Shown here one piece after another: positions 47,910 to 58,055 of a stretch of 64,000 bases of DNA. Below the pieces are notes generated by a model. The model worked only from the letters and a program-made list of their open reading frames with translations. It was not told the origin of the DNA and searched no databases. The stretch comes from an uncultured Thiohalocapsa sp. (lineage in GTDB: Bacteria; Pseudomonadota; Gammaproteobacteria; Chromatiales; Chromatiaceae), in assembly GCF_913063425.1 (NCBI RefSeq), contig NZ_CAJXYK010000007.1:109079-173078 (forward strand), written 5' to 3'. Every line of letters starts with the position of its first letter. Within the stretch, counting starts at the first letter, position 1. Both the position numbers and the translations under genes were made by a program.

Positions 47910-48731
47910 TCTCTGCCGATTTGGAATGGGAGTACTGCTTGACCCGTGGTCTGATCGGCGTGCGGCCAGTGGCGGTCACCCGGTGACACCAGGCGCGCCG
48001 GCCTCTCGACCTACGCAGCGCCTGCGAATGACGGCACGCGAAACCATGCGCATGCGAGGCAATGTGCGGTTCCGTCCATTTCACCGTCAGTTTGGGTATA
48101 CAGCCGCTCTCTGACGAGCACTGACCAGTCCATCCCTAAGAATAGAGCTTGGCTCTGTATCGACCCGGTGATACACGCGCCAGCCGACCAGTTATTGTGT
48201 CAGGGCGACCAATGGGCCAGGCACCACCGTCGCGCTCTCCGATGCGTGGACTCCGGGTAGAGAGCATGACTGGTGGGTCTGCCGGTGTCGAATATGCCCG
48301 AGCACGCAGAATCTGGGTGAATTGGCCGAGTCGAGCGCCTCGAATATCGCTCAGTCATTGGCTGCGTCACGCATGACCTGCCTGGCGAAGGGGTGCGCAA
48401 AAGAGGATGCGCCGGTGGCAAGCGCCCGGCGTGAGGGAATGGACGCGGTCGACTTGGGGCCGGACTGCGCGCCGAGCGGAGCGGGCGCGCGCGACTGCGG
48501 GAGCGGAATTGGCGCGAGCGGGATTGGAGCAGCGCGATTGGGCAGCGCATCCCACGAAGACGATCAGGCACCCGGAAACGGCGTTCCCGGGTGCCGCGCT
48601 GGCCCGTCCTCTCGGGCCCATCGTCTCCGTGGCCGACAGATCAACGCGTCCCGCGCTGGCGCCGGCCGTCTTCGGTGCGGTCCGGACCTCCTATCCGGTG
48701 CCCACTCCCTGGCTTGGCTCAGTCAGCGACC
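47910..48731. other. Long gene-free stretch between secreted-protein genes
   Basis: About 820 bp with no gene. Frames are short and lack protein-like composition. It has short direct repeats (GCGAGCGGGATTGG-like, 48500-48530) but no clear terminator or RNA gene. The upstream half should carry the 47900 gene promoter. Confidence 0.45.
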
Positions 48732-49040
48732 TCAGTCATCGGCCGGCCGCGGGCCGGATCCCGGGTGACCGCAGCCTGGCTGCTGCTCACCCGCGTCCTT
48801 CGGACCCCACTGCCCATAGCCCGGCAGGTCTTCCCCTTCGCCCGGATAGTCGTCATCGTCCATATCCACCGGGTCCAGCTCGTCAAGGGTCATGACCCGT
48901 GGCGGTCCGCCGGGTGGCCTCGCATTACCGACCTGGGCACCTTCCCAACCCTCGAACGGGGCGCCATGGCCGAGCGCGCTGGTGGAAGCAACGCAGAGCA
49001 ATGCCACCAAGAGGGTGGTGACAGTTGTCAACAGCTTCAT
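48732..49040 (-). CDS. Small secreted acidic protein, 102 aa
   Basis: ATG 49040 has a strong AGGAGG at good distance. Signal peptide MKLLTTVTTLLVALLCVAST, cut near SALG. The mature part is short: HGAPFEGWEGAQVGNARPPG, then TLDELDPVDMDDDDYPGEGE and a Pro/Gly tail with a single Cys. The acidic cluster and lack of core hydrophobics suggest a disordered or calcium-binding peptide. Family unknown. Its strong ribosome site and signal make it a likely real gene. Confidence 0.65.
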   Translation of the reverse strand: MKLLTTVTTLLVALLCVASTSALGHGAPFEGWEGAQVGNARPPGGPPRVMTLDELDPVDMDDDDYPGEGEDLPGYGQWGPKDAGEQQPGCGHPGSGPRPADD

Positions 49041-49563
49041 GATGTCCTCCTGATTCCTGTTGCGCATGAAATTGTTGATGCCGACGTGTCCGTGCGCCGA
49101 CATCAACGGGCGCGTCCGAGCCGCCGGTGCGGATTCCCTTCATCCTCCATGGTCCTGCCAGCGGCTGAGGGTGCTCGGGCTTCGTGCCGCGTTGGTGCGC
49201 TGGAAGGCCCAGCGCTTTGCCACCCTCATCTCAAAGAATAGCAGTGCTGAGCGCGCTTTCAATCGGGGCGCTGCCCAGGGTTCATTTCCGTGATTGACGA
49301 TAAGAAATGGTGCCCGGTGCTTGCCGAATGTCATGGCGTTTGGAGTCGGCAGCCCAGGTGGATGGAGATGTGTTTACGCCTGCACAGGGACAGACCCCGC
49401 GGGAGGGTGTTTGTCATCGCGCCGGGATCTTCTGGCCGTACCGCATTCGAGCCGCTGGCTTGCTCAATCATGTCACCGGAGCAGCAAGTGCCCCGGTCTG
49501 CCCGGCTTCTCCGGTACGCAGGGGCGACTCGTGTCCTGTGAGTCCTCCGCAGCCGCGCTGCAA
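49041..49563. other. Gene-free stretch
   Basis: About 520 bp, presumably including the upstream control region of the 49040 gene. Several moderate AT-rich patches (for example 49230-49320) but no gene or structured RNA recognised. Confidence 0.4.
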
Positions 49564-49866
49564 TCAGAATTGCTGCCCGTTGCGTATAGCCGGCGGGTTG
49601 CTGTTCTGGGCTGCGTCGGCGGGATCCATATCCGGAGACACGTCGAACTGGGTTGCGCCCACCGGGTCAGTCATCGTGGCGGTACCCATCGGGTCCGCGC
49701 TGGTGTCCAGCGAGCCGTCTTCGAACACGGCTGCATGGTTGCCCAACATGTCGCCGATCTCGTCCGGGCAGGCATCGCCGGCGGCGCAATTGTGGTGAGC
49801 CGTCGCTGGCAGCGCCGGGATTGCGAGGGCAATCGCCGTCGCAAGCAAATAGGTTCTCTTCATCAT
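49564..49866 (-). CDS. Small secreted acidic protein, 100 aa
   Basis: ATG 49866 (followed by a second ATG) has AGGAG at 6 bp. Signal peptide KRTYLLATAIALAIPALPAT, cut near TAHH. The mature part has HHNCAAGDACPDEIGDMLGN, with two Cys that could pair, then an acidic Thr/Ser/Asp-rich stretch (MGTATMTDPVGATQFDVSPD) and ends NGQQF. No family recognised. Same general plan as the 49040 and 47900 products: a Sec signal and an acidic, low-complexity mature part. Confidence 0.65.
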   Translation of the reverse strand: MMKRTYLLATAIALAIPALPATAHHNCAAGDACPDEIGDMLGNHAAVFEDGSLDTSADPMGTATMTDPVGATQFDVSPDMDPADAAQNSNPPAIRNGQQF

Positions 49867-50452
49867 CTGACTCCTGATCTTGATTGGGTCCAACCTGTGT
49901 ATCCCTGTGGCGCCGACGCTTACCCGAGCGCGACCGAGTCCTTCATCACGCCGGCGTGGATGGCAGAGGGTACAGCCCTTGCGTCCGGCGCCTGTCCCCA
50001 CGCTTCTGCAATGAAGTTTAGGCGCCTGTTGTTCGGGGGAGGATTGCGAATCGTCATTGACGGCGCGGTCAGCTTGGGTTGCCGTCTTGTTCGGATGGCG
50101 CGGACGAGTGCGCGGGCTTTTTTGCCCGGGCGGCCGGTTGCGCTGGTTCATAAGTATTTCAACGGGTAACCTGGTCCCCCGATGTGTTGGATGACGTCGG
50201 ACGACGCGATGATCCAGTGAATCGCGGTGCCTCGCGCACGCAATAGGGGAAAGGCCTGGGTAAGGAGCAGCCGGCGACTGATGGAAGAAACGGACGGGCG
50301 GTCGGCGCAGGGGCGGCAATCGGCTGTCAGGACGGACGCTGCCCGCGCCGGTGGTGTGAGCAGATGCGCCGTCGGTCGGCCGTTCCCGCGCACAGCGTCC
50401 ATCGGTCCAGGCTGGATCGGGTGGATATGCACGGCGGCTGCGCTACCCTGCC
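49867..50452. other. Gene-free stretch upstream of the exporter
   Basis: About 590 bp with no gene. A CTLCH in one minus-strand frame near 49960-49980 is not part of a credible cytochrome. It serves as divergent upstream sequence for the secreted protein (minus) and the adaptor gene (plus). Confidence 0.4.
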
Positions 50453-51892
50453 ATGGATGGCTGTCAGTTGTGGCTTCGCCGGGTGGCCCTTGGCCCAGCA
50501 GTTTCCCGGTGTGCGCCCGGGCGTACAGCCGCCCTGGTCAGTACGGAGGCCGCGTTGCGAGGACGCGCAATCGTTTGGGTGTTGGTCGGCGTGGCACTGC
50601 TCACAGCGGCCGGCTTGGCGCTTCGCGGGCCGTTGTTGCGGCCGAATGCTACCGCGGCACTGCTCACCGCCCGGCTCGACCGGGGCAACATTCGCGCATC
50701 CATTTTGGCGACGGGCACCGTCCGCCCCCTGGTCACCACGGACATCAGCACGCAGATCTCGGGGCAGGTCGCGGAGGTGCTGGTGGACTTCAATGATCGT
50801 GTGGCACAGGGCCAGCTCCTGGCACGGCTGGACCCGCAGACCTTCTCGGCACGCGTACGCGAGGCCGAGGCGGCGCTCGCGGTGGCCGGCGCCGAGCTGG
50901 CAGGGCGGGATGCTGCGGTGCTGAAGGCCGAAGCACAACGGCTGCAGCGGCAGGGAAGGCGGGAGGTGGTTGCCGCGGAGCTGCTGAGTGCCCAGGCGCG
51001 GCATGCGGAGGCGCTGCGCAGCTTCGAGCGGGCAGAGCGGCTCGCGCAGCGCGGTGGCGTGTCGGCCAGCGAGCTGCTCACGGCAGAGACGGAGCTTGCC
51101 ACGGCCAAGGCGCTGCTGCAGGCGGCGCAGGGGCAGTTGCGCATCGCCGACGCCGAGATCGACGCCGCCGTCGCCGAGGTGGCCGGTGCCCGCGCGGCGG
51201 CCGACAACGCCCGCGCCACCATTCGCCAGCGGGAGGCGGCGCTGGAGGAGGCCAGCGTCGATCTGGAGCGGACCCTGATCCGCGCACCGGCGGACGGCAT
51301 CGTCATCCGCCGCGACGTGGAATCGGGCCAGACGGTGGCGGCGAGCCTGCAGGCACCGACCCTCTTCACCCTCGCCGGCGATCTGCACCGCATGCGCATA
51401 GACACACATGTGGACGAGGCGGACATCGGCCGGGTCCAGGTGGGCCAGCTGGTGACCTTCACGGTGGATGCCTATCCTGCGCGGCGCTTCAGCGGGCGGG
51501 TGACGAGCATCCGCAAGGCACCGAATCTGGTCCACGATGTGGTGACCTACACTGTGCTGGTGGACGCGGAGAACCCGGATCTCGCCCTGTTCCCCGGCAT
51601 GACGGCCATCGTGCGCATCGTTGTCGAGGAGGCTGCCGACGCGCTGCGGGTGCCCAATGCCGCCCTGCGCTTCGTGCCCAATGGGTCCCTGGAGACAGCC
51701 GGTGTCGCCCTGCGCGACGGGGAGGTGCTGCTCTGGCGACCCGGCCCCGCCGGCGCACCGGAGCCGGTGGCCGTACGCACCGGCATCAGCGATGATGAAT
51801 ACACGGCACTGCTTGGTGACGCCTTCGCTCCAGGAGAGGTGGTGATCGTCGGCGAGGGCGGGGATTCGGCCGCTGCGGGCGCCGGCCCGTGA
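50453..51892 (+). CDS. macA: Periplasmic adaptor of a MacAB-type exporter
   Basis: 479 aa from ATG 50453, though the true start may lie further in: the membrane anchor (AIVWVLVGVALLTAAGLAL) comes only near residue 40. Typical membrane-fusion protein: the half-lipoyl piece SILATGTVRPLVTTDISTQI, then GQVAEVLVDFNDRVAQGQLL; a long coiled-coil hairpin (about 120-270); lipoyl second half (RTLIRAPADGIVIRRDVESG); and beta-barrel and membrane-proximal domains with GMTAIVRIVVEEAADALRVP. It links the inner-membrane MacB pump to an outer-membrane TolC. The stop overlaps the ATPase gene (GTGA). Confidence 0.88.
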   Translation: MDGCQLWLRRVALGPAVSRCAPGRTAALVSTEAALRGRAIVWVLVGVALLTAAGLALRGPLLRPNATAALLTARLDRGNIRASILATGTVRPLVTTDISTQISGQVAEVLVDFNDRVAQGQLLARLDPQTFSARVREAEAALAVAGAELAGRDAAVLKAEAQRLQRQGRREVVAAELLSAQARHAEALRSFERAERLAQRGGVSASELLTAETELATAKALLQAAQGQLRIADAEIDAAVAEVAGARAAADNARATIRQREAALEEASVDLERTLIRAPADGIVIRRDVESGQTVAASLQAPTLFTLAGDLHRMRIDTHVDEADIGRVQVGQLVTFTVDAYPARRFSGRVTSIRKAPNLVHDVVTYTVLVDAENPDLALFPGMTAIVRIVVEEAADALRVPNAALRFVPNGSLETAGVALRDGEVLLWRPGPAGAPEPVAVRTGISDDEYTALLGDAFAPGEVVIVGEGGDSAAAGAGP

Positions 51893-52632
51893 GCGCGCCG
51901 CTGATCCTCCTCGACGGGGTCGGCAAGACCTACCTGCTCGGCGTCCGGCCCCTGACCGTGCTCGCGGACGTGAGCCTGCGCATTGCCGCGGGCGAGCTGG
52001 TGGCGATCATGGGGCCGTCCGGCTCCGGCAAGACAACCCTGCTCAACATCCTTGGCTGTCTGGATCGGCCCTCCGCTGGGCATTACCGGCTCGCCGGCGA
52101 GGGCGTGGAGGGGCTCAGCGCCGGCGCCGCCGCCACGGTGCGCAACCGGCGCATCGGCTTCGTCTTCCAGGGCTTCCATCTGCTGCCTCGGCTCACGGCG
52201 CTGGCCAACGTGGAGCTGCCCCTCCTCTACGCGGGCCTCGGCGCGCGCGAGCGCCGCCGCCGGGCCTGGGCCATGCTGCGCCGCATGCAGCTCGCCGACC
52301 GCGCCCAGCACCTGCCGGGCGCCCTCTCCGGCGGCCAGCAGCAGCGGGTCGCCATTGCCCGGGCGCTGGTGAACAGACCCTCGCTGATCCTGGCCGACGA
52401 GCCCACGGGCGCCCTGGACCGGGAGACGGGCCGGGAGATCCTGGGCCTGTTCCGCGGCCTGAACGAGGACGGCGTCACTGTGATCCTGGTGACCCATGAC
52501 CAGGCCGTGGCCGCCGCCGCCAGGCGCACCATCCGCCTGGAGGACGGGCGCATCGTGGCGGACATGGCGAGCACGGTGCCGGCGACCGGCGCCGGCGAGC
52601 AGGCCGCAGCCGTGGGGCGGCGCGCGCCATGA
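51889..52632 (+). CDS. ABC exporter ATPase, MacB-type
   Basis: 247 aa, starting at GTG 51889. Walker A GPSGSGKT; Q-loop VFQGFHLLPRLTALANVELP; signature LSGGQQQRVAIARALVNRPS; Walker B LILADEPTGALD; H-loop LVTHD. This is the separate nucleotide-binding protein of the LolD/MacB branch, here not fused to the permease. Its stop overlaps the permease start (ATGA). Confidence 0.93.
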   Translation: MSAPLILLDGVGKTYLLGVRPLTVLADVSLRIAAGELVAIMGPSGSGKTTLLNILGCLDRPSAGHYRLAGEGVEGLSAGAAATVRNRRIGFVFQGFHLLPRLTALANVELPLLYAGLGARERRRRAWAMLRRMQLADRAQHLPGALSGGQQQRVAIARALVNRPSLILADEPTGALDRETGREILGLFRGLNEDGVTVILVTHDQAVAAAARRTIRLEDGRIVADMASTVPATGAGEQAAAVGRRAP

Positions 52633-53864
52633 CACGCCTGGGGGCGAGTCTCACCACCGCGCTTGCATCCATGCGCGTGCATCCGCTGCGCAGCGCCCTG
52701 ACGGCACTCGGCGTCATTGTCGGCGTCGCGGCCGTGATCTCCGTGATGGCCATCGGCGAGGGTGCCCGGCTGCGGGTGATCGCGCAGATCCAGAGCCTGG
52801 GCGGCAACCTGCTGCTGATCACGCCCGGCAGCGAGCAGCGGCAGGGGGTGAGCGCTGGCGGCGGCAGCGCCCAGACACTGACATTCGAGGATGCCCGGGC
52901 CATCGCCCGCGAGATCCCGGGCGTCATGGTGAGCGCCCCCACGGTCTACCGGCGCACGCGGATCGTCCACGGCAATGCCAACTGGGTGACCACGGTGCAG
53001 GGCATCACCAACGACTACCTGGTGGCGCGGGAATGGCGCCTGGCGGACGGCCGCCCCTTCTCGTCGCTGGAGGAAGCCCGGGGTGCGAAGGTCGCTTACC
53101 TCGGGCAGACGGTGGCCGAGCGCCTGTTCCCGGGTGCCGCGGCCGTCGGCGCGATGGTGCGCATCGGCGGCGCTCCCTATGCGGTCATCGGCGTGCTTCA
53201 GGCCAAGGGGCAGAGCACCGCCGGCTCCGATCAGGACGACAAGGTCATGATCCCCCTGACCGCCGCCCTGGCGCGCAATCTGGGGCCGGGGCGCCCGCGC
53301 CTGGGGGCGGTGCAGTACATCATGGTGAAGGTGGCCGCCGCGGAGCGACTCGACACGGCACCGGCGGAGATCCGGCGCCTGCTGCGCCAGCGCCACGGGC
53401 TCTGGGCGGAGCGGGATGACGACTTCAGCATCCGCAACCTGGCGGACGTGCAGGCGAGCCGCGAGGCGGCCACCGGGGTCCTCACCTTCTGGCTGTCCGC
53501 GGTGGCGTCCATCTCGCTCATCGTCGGCGGCATCAGCATCATGAACATCATGCTGGTGTCCGTCACCGAGCGGACCCGGGAGATCGGGCTGCGGCTCGCG
53601 GTGGGGGCGCACCCCGGGGACATCCGCCGGCAGTTCCTCGCCGAGGCCGCCCTGCTGTCGATCTTCGGTGCGCTGGTGGGGCTGCTGCTGGGCATCGCCG
53701 TGGCCTGGGTCATCGGCGGGGCTCAGGACCTGCCCATTCGCGTGCGGCCGGTCTCGCTCGCCACCGCCGCGGGCTTTGCACTGGTGACGGGGCTGGTGTT
53801 CGGCTTCTACCCGGCGCTCAAGGCCTCGCGTCTGTCACCGGCGGAGGCCCTGCGCAGCGAGTAG
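52629..53864 (+). CDS. ABC exporter permease, MacB-type (FtsX fold)
   Basis: 411 aa. One N-terminal membrane helix (LRSALTALGVIVGVAAVISV), a periplasmic domain (about 55-280) with GEGARLRVIAQIQSLGGNLL, and three C-terminal helices with FtsX-type signatures SIMNIMLVSVTERTREIGLR and ALVTGLVFGFYPALKASRLS. It ends PAEALRSE, typical of MacB. The trio adaptor/ATPase/permease probably exports a peptide, siderophore or lipid. The substrate is unknown; no TolC is nearby. The neighbouring small secreted proteins are one possible, unproven, link. Confidence 0.9.
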   Translation: MTRLGASLTTALASMRVHPLRSALTALGVIVGVAAVISVMAIGEGARLRVIAQIQSLGGNLLLITPGSEQRQGVSAGGGSAQTLTFEDARAIAREIPGVMVSAPTVYRRTRIVHGNANWVTTVQGITNDYLVAREWRLADGRPFSSLEEARGAKVAYLGQTVAERLFPGAAAVGAMVRIGGAPYAVIGVLQAKGQSTAGSDQDDKVMIPLTAALARNLGPGRPRLGAVQYIMVKVAAAERLDTAPAEIRRLLRQRHGLWAERDDDFSIRNLADVQASREAATGVLTFWLSAVASISLIVGGISIMNIMLVSVTERTREIGLRLAVGAHPGDIRRQFLAEAALLSIFGALVGLLLGIAVAWVIGGAQDLPIRVRPVSLATAAGFALVTGLVFGFYPALKASRLSPAEALRSE

Positions 53865-53916
53865 GCCCCCGTCGGTCCCGGGGCGGCTGGTGGGCCGCCA
53901 TCGCTCGCGGGTGCCC

Positions 53917-54801
53917 TCAGCTGCCGTGCTGACCCCCGTCGGCGCCGGCGGGCGGGCGCACCGTCAGCAGGTGCACACGGCGGCTGTCGGCGCGCATCAC
54001 GGTGAAGCGGAAGCCGTCGATCTCGGTGCGCTCGCCACGGGCGGGCAGGCGGCCGAAGGCGTTCACCACCAGGCCGCCGATGGTGTCGAACTCGCCGGCG
54101 TCCAGGTCGCTCTCGAAGTAGTCGTTGAAGTCTTCGATGTTGGTGCGGGCCTTGACCGTGTACTCGCCCTTGCCGCGCTTGAAGATGAAGGCGCCCTCGT
54201 CGTGGTCGTGCTCGTCCTCGATGTCGCCGACGATCTGCTCCAGCACGTCCTCGATGGTGACGAGCCCGGCGGCGCTGCCGTACTCGTCCACGACAATGGC
54301 CATGTGGTTGCGGCTGGCGCGGAACTCCTTCAGCAGCACGTTCAGTCGCTTGCTCTCCGGCACGAAGACCGCGCCGCGCAGGTGGTCGCGGATGTTGAAG
54401 GCGCCCTGGCGACGGCTCTCGGTGCAGTAGGCGAGCAGGTCCTTGGCGAGCAGGATGCCGATGACCTCGCCCTTGTCCTCGCCGGTGACCGGGAAGCGCG
54501 AATGCGCCGAGTCCACGGCCACCTCCAGGATGCGCTCCAGCGGGTCGTCGCGGCGCACGCTCACCATCTCGGCGCGTGGGATCATGATGTCGCCGACGCG
54601 CAGGTCGCCGACCTGCATGACGCCCTCGATCATGCCGAGGCCGTCGCGGTCCAGCAGGCCGGTGCGCTCGGCGTCCTGCAGGACTTCGATGAGTGCGGCC
54701 CGGTCCTTGGGCTCCCGGCCCAGCAGGCGGCAGATCCGTTTGCGCCAGGGGGTGGGTTGGGGCGTGGGTTGCGCGCCGTTACGCGCTCGATCGCTCGTCA
54801 T
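53917..54801 (-). CDS. corC: CorC/HlyC-family CBS-domain protein
   Basis: 294 aa from ATG 54801. Two CBS domains (about 65-190: VGDIMIPRAEMVSVRRDDPL, then SHSRFPVTGEDKGEVIGILL, and MAIVVDEYGSAAGLVTIEDV) and a C-terminal CorC_HlyC domain (TIGGLVVNAFGRLPARGERT). Lacks the membrane domain, as in E. coli YbeX. Linked to magnesium/cobalt homeostasis and ribosome biogenesis. Its start lies 23 bp inside the ybeY end, in the conserved phoL-ybeY-ybeX order. Confidence 0.95.
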   Translation of the reverse strand: MTSDRARNGAQPTPQPTPWRKRICRLLGREPKDRAALIEVLQDAERTGLLDRDGLGMIEGVMQVGDLRVGDIMIPRAEMVSVRRDDPLERILEVAVDSAHSRFPVTGEDKGEVIGILLAKDLLAYCTESRRQGAFNIRDHLRGAVFVPESKRLNVLLKEFRASRNHMAIVVDEYGSAAGLVTIEDVLEQIVGDIEDEHDHDEGAFIFKRGKGEYTVKARTNIEDFNDYFESDLDAGEFDTIGGLVVNAFGRLPARGERTEIDGFRFTVMRADSRRVHLLTVRPPAGADGGQHGS

Positions 54802-55372
54802 GCGGCTCTTCGGGGACCTCGTAGGGTGTTGCAAATCCTAACCCGCTGAGAATCGTGCTCTCCAGCGCCTCCATCGCCGTGGCCTCGACGGCGTCCTGGT
54901 GGTCATAGCCCAGCAGGTGCAGCGTGCCGTGCACCACCAGGTGCGCCGTGTGGGCGGCGAGGGTCTTGCCCTGGGCGGCGGCCTCCCGGCGCAGCACCGG
55001 GGCGCAGATAACCAGGTCGCCCAGCTCCGCCCCCAGGTCGTCCAGCGCTTCCGGGGGCAGGCCCGCCGGCGGCTCGAACGGGAAGGACAGGACATTGGTG
55101 GGGCCGGGCTTGCCGCGGTAGCGCTGGTTCAGCGCCGTGCCTTCGCCGGTGTCCACGATGCGCAGTGTGACTGCGGCCCGCAGTCGGGTCGAGCCCTGCC
55201 GGGCGGGCGCGGCTGCCAGGGCGGACCGCACCCAGGTGGCGAGCTGTGCATCGTCCGGCAGATCGTCCGCGGCGCAGGCGCGCTGCACCCGCAGCCGCAC
55301 GTCCGGGCCGGGGGGCTGCGACGAAGGGGGCTCCGCGTCGGCTGACACGGGGGATTGGTCGGGCTGCGTCAC
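54779..55372 (-). CDS. ybeY: Endoribonuclease YbeY
   Basis: 197 aa from GTG 55372, coupled to phoL by GTGA. A single-strand RNase needed for 16S rRNA 3' maturation. The zinc motif HGTLHLLGYDH (H3xH5xH pattern) is complete; GKPGPTNVLSFPFE precedes it. Longer N-terminus than usual (about 25 extra residues, Pro/Ser rich). Confidence 0.96.
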   Translation of the reverse strand: MTQPDQSPVSADAEPPSSQPPGPDVRLRVQRACAADDLPDDAQLATWVRSALAAAPARQGSTRLRAAVTLRIVDTGEGTALNQRYRGKPGPTNVLSFPFEPPAGLPPEALDDLGAELGDLVICAPVLRREAAAQGKTLAAHTAHLVVHGTLHLLGYDHQDAVEATAMEALESTILSGLGFATPYEVPEEPHDERSSA

Positions 55373-56409
55373 CGGTGGTCGTCCCTGCGGCCCTGGTGAC
55401 GCTCCGGGCGCTGGTCGTGGCGCTCGTCCTGCGCACGATCATGCAGGTCGTAGGCGTTGACGATGCGCTGTACCAGTGCGTGTCGCACCACGTCGCGGGA
55501 GCCGAAATGCGTAAAGCCGATGCCGGGCACGTCTTTGAGCACGCCGAGCGCCTGCTTGAGCCCCGAGGGCTGCCCGCGGGGCAGGTCGATCTGGGTCACA
55601 TCGCCGGTGATCACCGCCGTGGAGCCGAAGCCGATGCGCGTCAGGAACATCTTCATCTGCTCGGGCGTGGTGTTCTGGGCCTCATCCAGGATGATGAAGG
55701 CGTCGTTCAGGGTGCGCCCGCGCATGTAGGCGAGCGGCGCGACCTCGATGACATTGCGCTCGATGAGCTTGTTGACCTTCTCGAACCCCAGCATCTCGAA
55801 CAAGGCATCGTAGAGCGGGCGCAGGTAGGGGTCGATCTTCTGCGCCAGGTCCCCGGGCAGGAAGCCGAGCCGCTCCCCGGCCTCCACCGCCGGGCGCACC
55901 AGCAAGAGCCGCCGCACCCGGTCGCTCTCCAGCGCCTCCACCGCGCAGGCCACCGCGAGATAGGTTTTGCCGGTGCCGGCGGGGCCGACGCCGAAGCTGA
56001 TGTCATGGGTGACGATGGCGTGCAGGTAGGCCTGCTGGGTGGGACCGCGGGCCTTCACCAGCCCGCGCTTGGTCTTGATAACGACGTCGGGTAGGCGCTC
56101 GGCGGTGTCCTCCACCGCCGCGTCGGCGTCCGCCTGCTGGAGCTGCAGGTGCACGGACTCGGGCGAGACGGGCTCGGTTTCGGCGACGTCGTAGAGCTCG
56201 CGCAGCACCTGCTCGCCCACCGCTGCCGCCGCCGGCTCGCCGACGATGCGGAAGCTCGTGCCGCGGTTGCTGATCTCGACGCCGAGCCGCCGCTCGATGA
56301 GCCGCAGGTGCTGGTCGAAGGGTCCGCACATGCTGGACAGCCGCGCGTTGTCCGCGGGCGTGAGCTCCAGGTCGATGCTGTGGGGCGCCGAATGCGAATG
56401 GGGGCTCAA
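55369..56409 (-). CDS. phoL: PhoH-like ATPase (PhoL)
   Basis: 346 aa, starting at TTG 56409 inside the miaB stop (TTGA). An N-terminal KH-like piece is followed by the PhoH ATPase core: [20 protein letters not shown] (Walker A) and [20 protein letters not shown] (Walker B). Ends [20 protein letters not shown], then a basic tail. Part of miaB-phoL-ybeY-corC; the RNA-related function is inferred from the ybeY link. Confidence 0.95.
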   Translation of the reverse strand: MSPHSHSAPHSIDLELTPADNARLSSMCGPFDQHLRLIERRLGVEISNRGTSFRIVGEPAAAAVGEQVLRELYDVAETEPVSPESVHLQLQQADADAAVEDTAERLPDVVIKTKRGLVKARGPTQQAYLHAIVTHDISFGVGPAGTGKTYLAVACAVEALESDRVRRLLLVRPAVEAGERLGFLPGDLAQKIDPYLRPLYDALFEMLGFEKVNKLIERNVIEVAPLAYMRGRTLNDAFIILDEAQNTTPEQMKMFLTRIGFGSTAVITGDVTQIDLPRGQPSGLKQALGVLKDVPGIGFTHFGSRDVVRHALVQRIVNAYDLHDRAQDERHDQRPERHQGRRDDHR

Positions 56410-57824
56410 CTGGTGGCGGCACCCAGGGCCGGTGCGGCGGCATCCGCTGCCGCGTAGGGGGTGGCGGCGTCCGCTGCCGCTGGCGGCGAGGCCGCGAATG
56501 ACGCGGAGAGCTCACCGCGCAGGGAGTTGGGCAGGGCCTCGGTGATACGCAGGTCGGCGAAGGTCCCGATCAGCGTCTCGGGCCCGGCGAAGTTCACCAC
56601 CCGGTTGTTCTCGGTGCGCCCGGCGAGCTGGGTCGGGTCCTTACGGGACGGTCCCTCCACCAGCACCCGATGCACCTCACCCACCATGCGGCGGCTGATG
56701 ACCTGGGCCTGGTGGTTGATCTGCTGCTGAAGCCGGGCCAGGCGTGCCTGCTTGACCTGCCGCGGCACGTCGTCCGGCAGCGCCGCCGCCGGTGTGCCGG
56801 GCCGCTGGCTGTAGATGAAGCTGAAGGACTGATCGAAGCCGATGTCCGTCACCAGCGCCATGGTGGCCTCGAAGTCCGCCTCGGTCTCGCCCGGGAAGCC
56901 GACGATGAAGTCCGATGAGATGCTGATGCCAGGGCGGGCGCGCTTGAGCCGGCGGATCTTCTCTTTGTACTCCAGTGCTGTGTGACCGCGCTTCATCTGC
57001 GCCAGGATGCGATCGGCGCCGCTCTGCACCGGCAGGTGCAGGAAGCTCACCAGCTCCGGCACATCCCGATAACACTCGATGAGGCTGTCGGAGAATTCCA
57101 CCGGGTGCGAGGTGGTGAAGCGGATGCGCTCGATGCCGTCCACCGCCGCGACATAACGAATGAGCAGGGCCAGGTCGGCGATCTCGCCGTCGTGCATGGG
57201 CCCACGGTAGGCATTGACGTTCTGCCCCAGCAGATTGACCTCGCGCACGCCTTGCTCGGCCAGGCTCGCCACCTCCGCGATGACATCGTCGAAGGGCCGG
57301 CTGATCTCCTCGCCGCGGGTGTAGGGCACCACGCAGAAGGTGCAGTACTTGGAGCAGCCCTCCATGACGGAGACGAAGGCCTTGGGACCCTCGGCACGGG
57401 GCTCCGGCAGGCGGTCGAATTTTTCGATCTCCGGGAAGGAGACGTCGATCTGCGGCGCCCGCTCGGCGAGCAGGGCATCCAGCATGTCCGGCAGCCGGTG
57501 CAGGGTCTGCGGGCCGAACACCAGATCCACATAGGGTGCGCGCTCGCGGATGGCCTCGCCCTCCTGGCTCGCCACACAGCCGCCGACGCCGATGACCAGC
57601 TCCGGCCGCCGTGCCTTCCACGGCCGCCAGCGCCCAAGCTGGGAGAAGACCTTCTCCTGCGCCTTCTCGCGGATGGAGCAGGTGTTGAGCAGCAGGATGT
57701 CTGCCGCCGCCGGGTCGTCGGTCAGCTCGGCGCCATGGGACGTCCGCAGCACGTCCGCGATGCGCGCGGAATCGTACTCGTTCATCTGGCAGCCGTAGGT
57801 CTGGATGTAGAGCTTGCGTGTCAT
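56406..57824 (-). CDS. miaB: tRNA-2-methylthio-N6-isopentenyladenosine synthase
   Basis: 472 aa from ATG 57824; an upstream in-frame start at 57896 is less likely because [20 protein letters not shown] is the family N-terminus. It methylthiolates i6A37 in tRNA. First-cluster cysteines are in [17 protein letters not shown] and GGCVASQEG; the radical-SAM motif is CSKYCTFC; the C-terminal TRAM domain ([20 protein letters not shown]) is complete. An Ala-rich tail follows. First gene of the operon. Confidence 0.97.
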   Translation of the reverse strand: MTRKLYIQTYGCQMNEYDSARIADVLRTSHGAELTDDPAAADILLLNTCSIREKAQEKVFSQLGRWRPWKARRPELVIGVGGCVASQEGEAIRERAPYVDLVFGPQTLHRLPDMLDALLAERAPQIDVSFPEIEKFDRLPEPRAEGPKAFVSVMEGCSKYCTFCVVPYTRGEEISRPFDDVIAEVASLAEQGVREVNLLGQNVNAYRGPMHDGEIADLALLIRYVAAVDGIERIRFTTSHPVEFSDSLIECYRDVPELVSFLHLPVQSGADRILAQMKRGHTALEYKEKIRRLKRARPGISISSDFIVGFPGETEADFEATMALVTDIGFDQSFSFIYSQRPGTPAAALPDDVPRQVKQARLARLQQQINHQAQVISRRMVGEVHRVLVEGPSRKDPTQLAGRTENNRVVNFAGPETLIGTFADLRITEALPNSLRGELSASFAASPPAAADAATPYAAADAAAPALGAATS

Positions 57825-58055
57825 GCCTTGGGAGATGGCGGCGACGGCGCGCGGGTCAAAGCCGTGCTGGGGCCCGATGCTGTCTGAGACCGGCATGCTT
57901 TGCCCCCGAAGACTGGGGTCAACCGCACGAGAAGCCGTTCAGTGTGCGAGGATCGTCCTGTACTGTCAAGCACTTGGGTTGCCGCGACCGGGGTTCCCGG
58001 CGATCGGCCCGAGCGTAATCGCGGCGCCGCATGGGGCTGCCACCGCAGCGCTGCC

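Noticed and set aside
49940..50020. CTLCH on the minus strand as a cytochrome c
   Set aside because: Single motif in a frame with no start, signal peptide or following haem-domain pattern; chance match.
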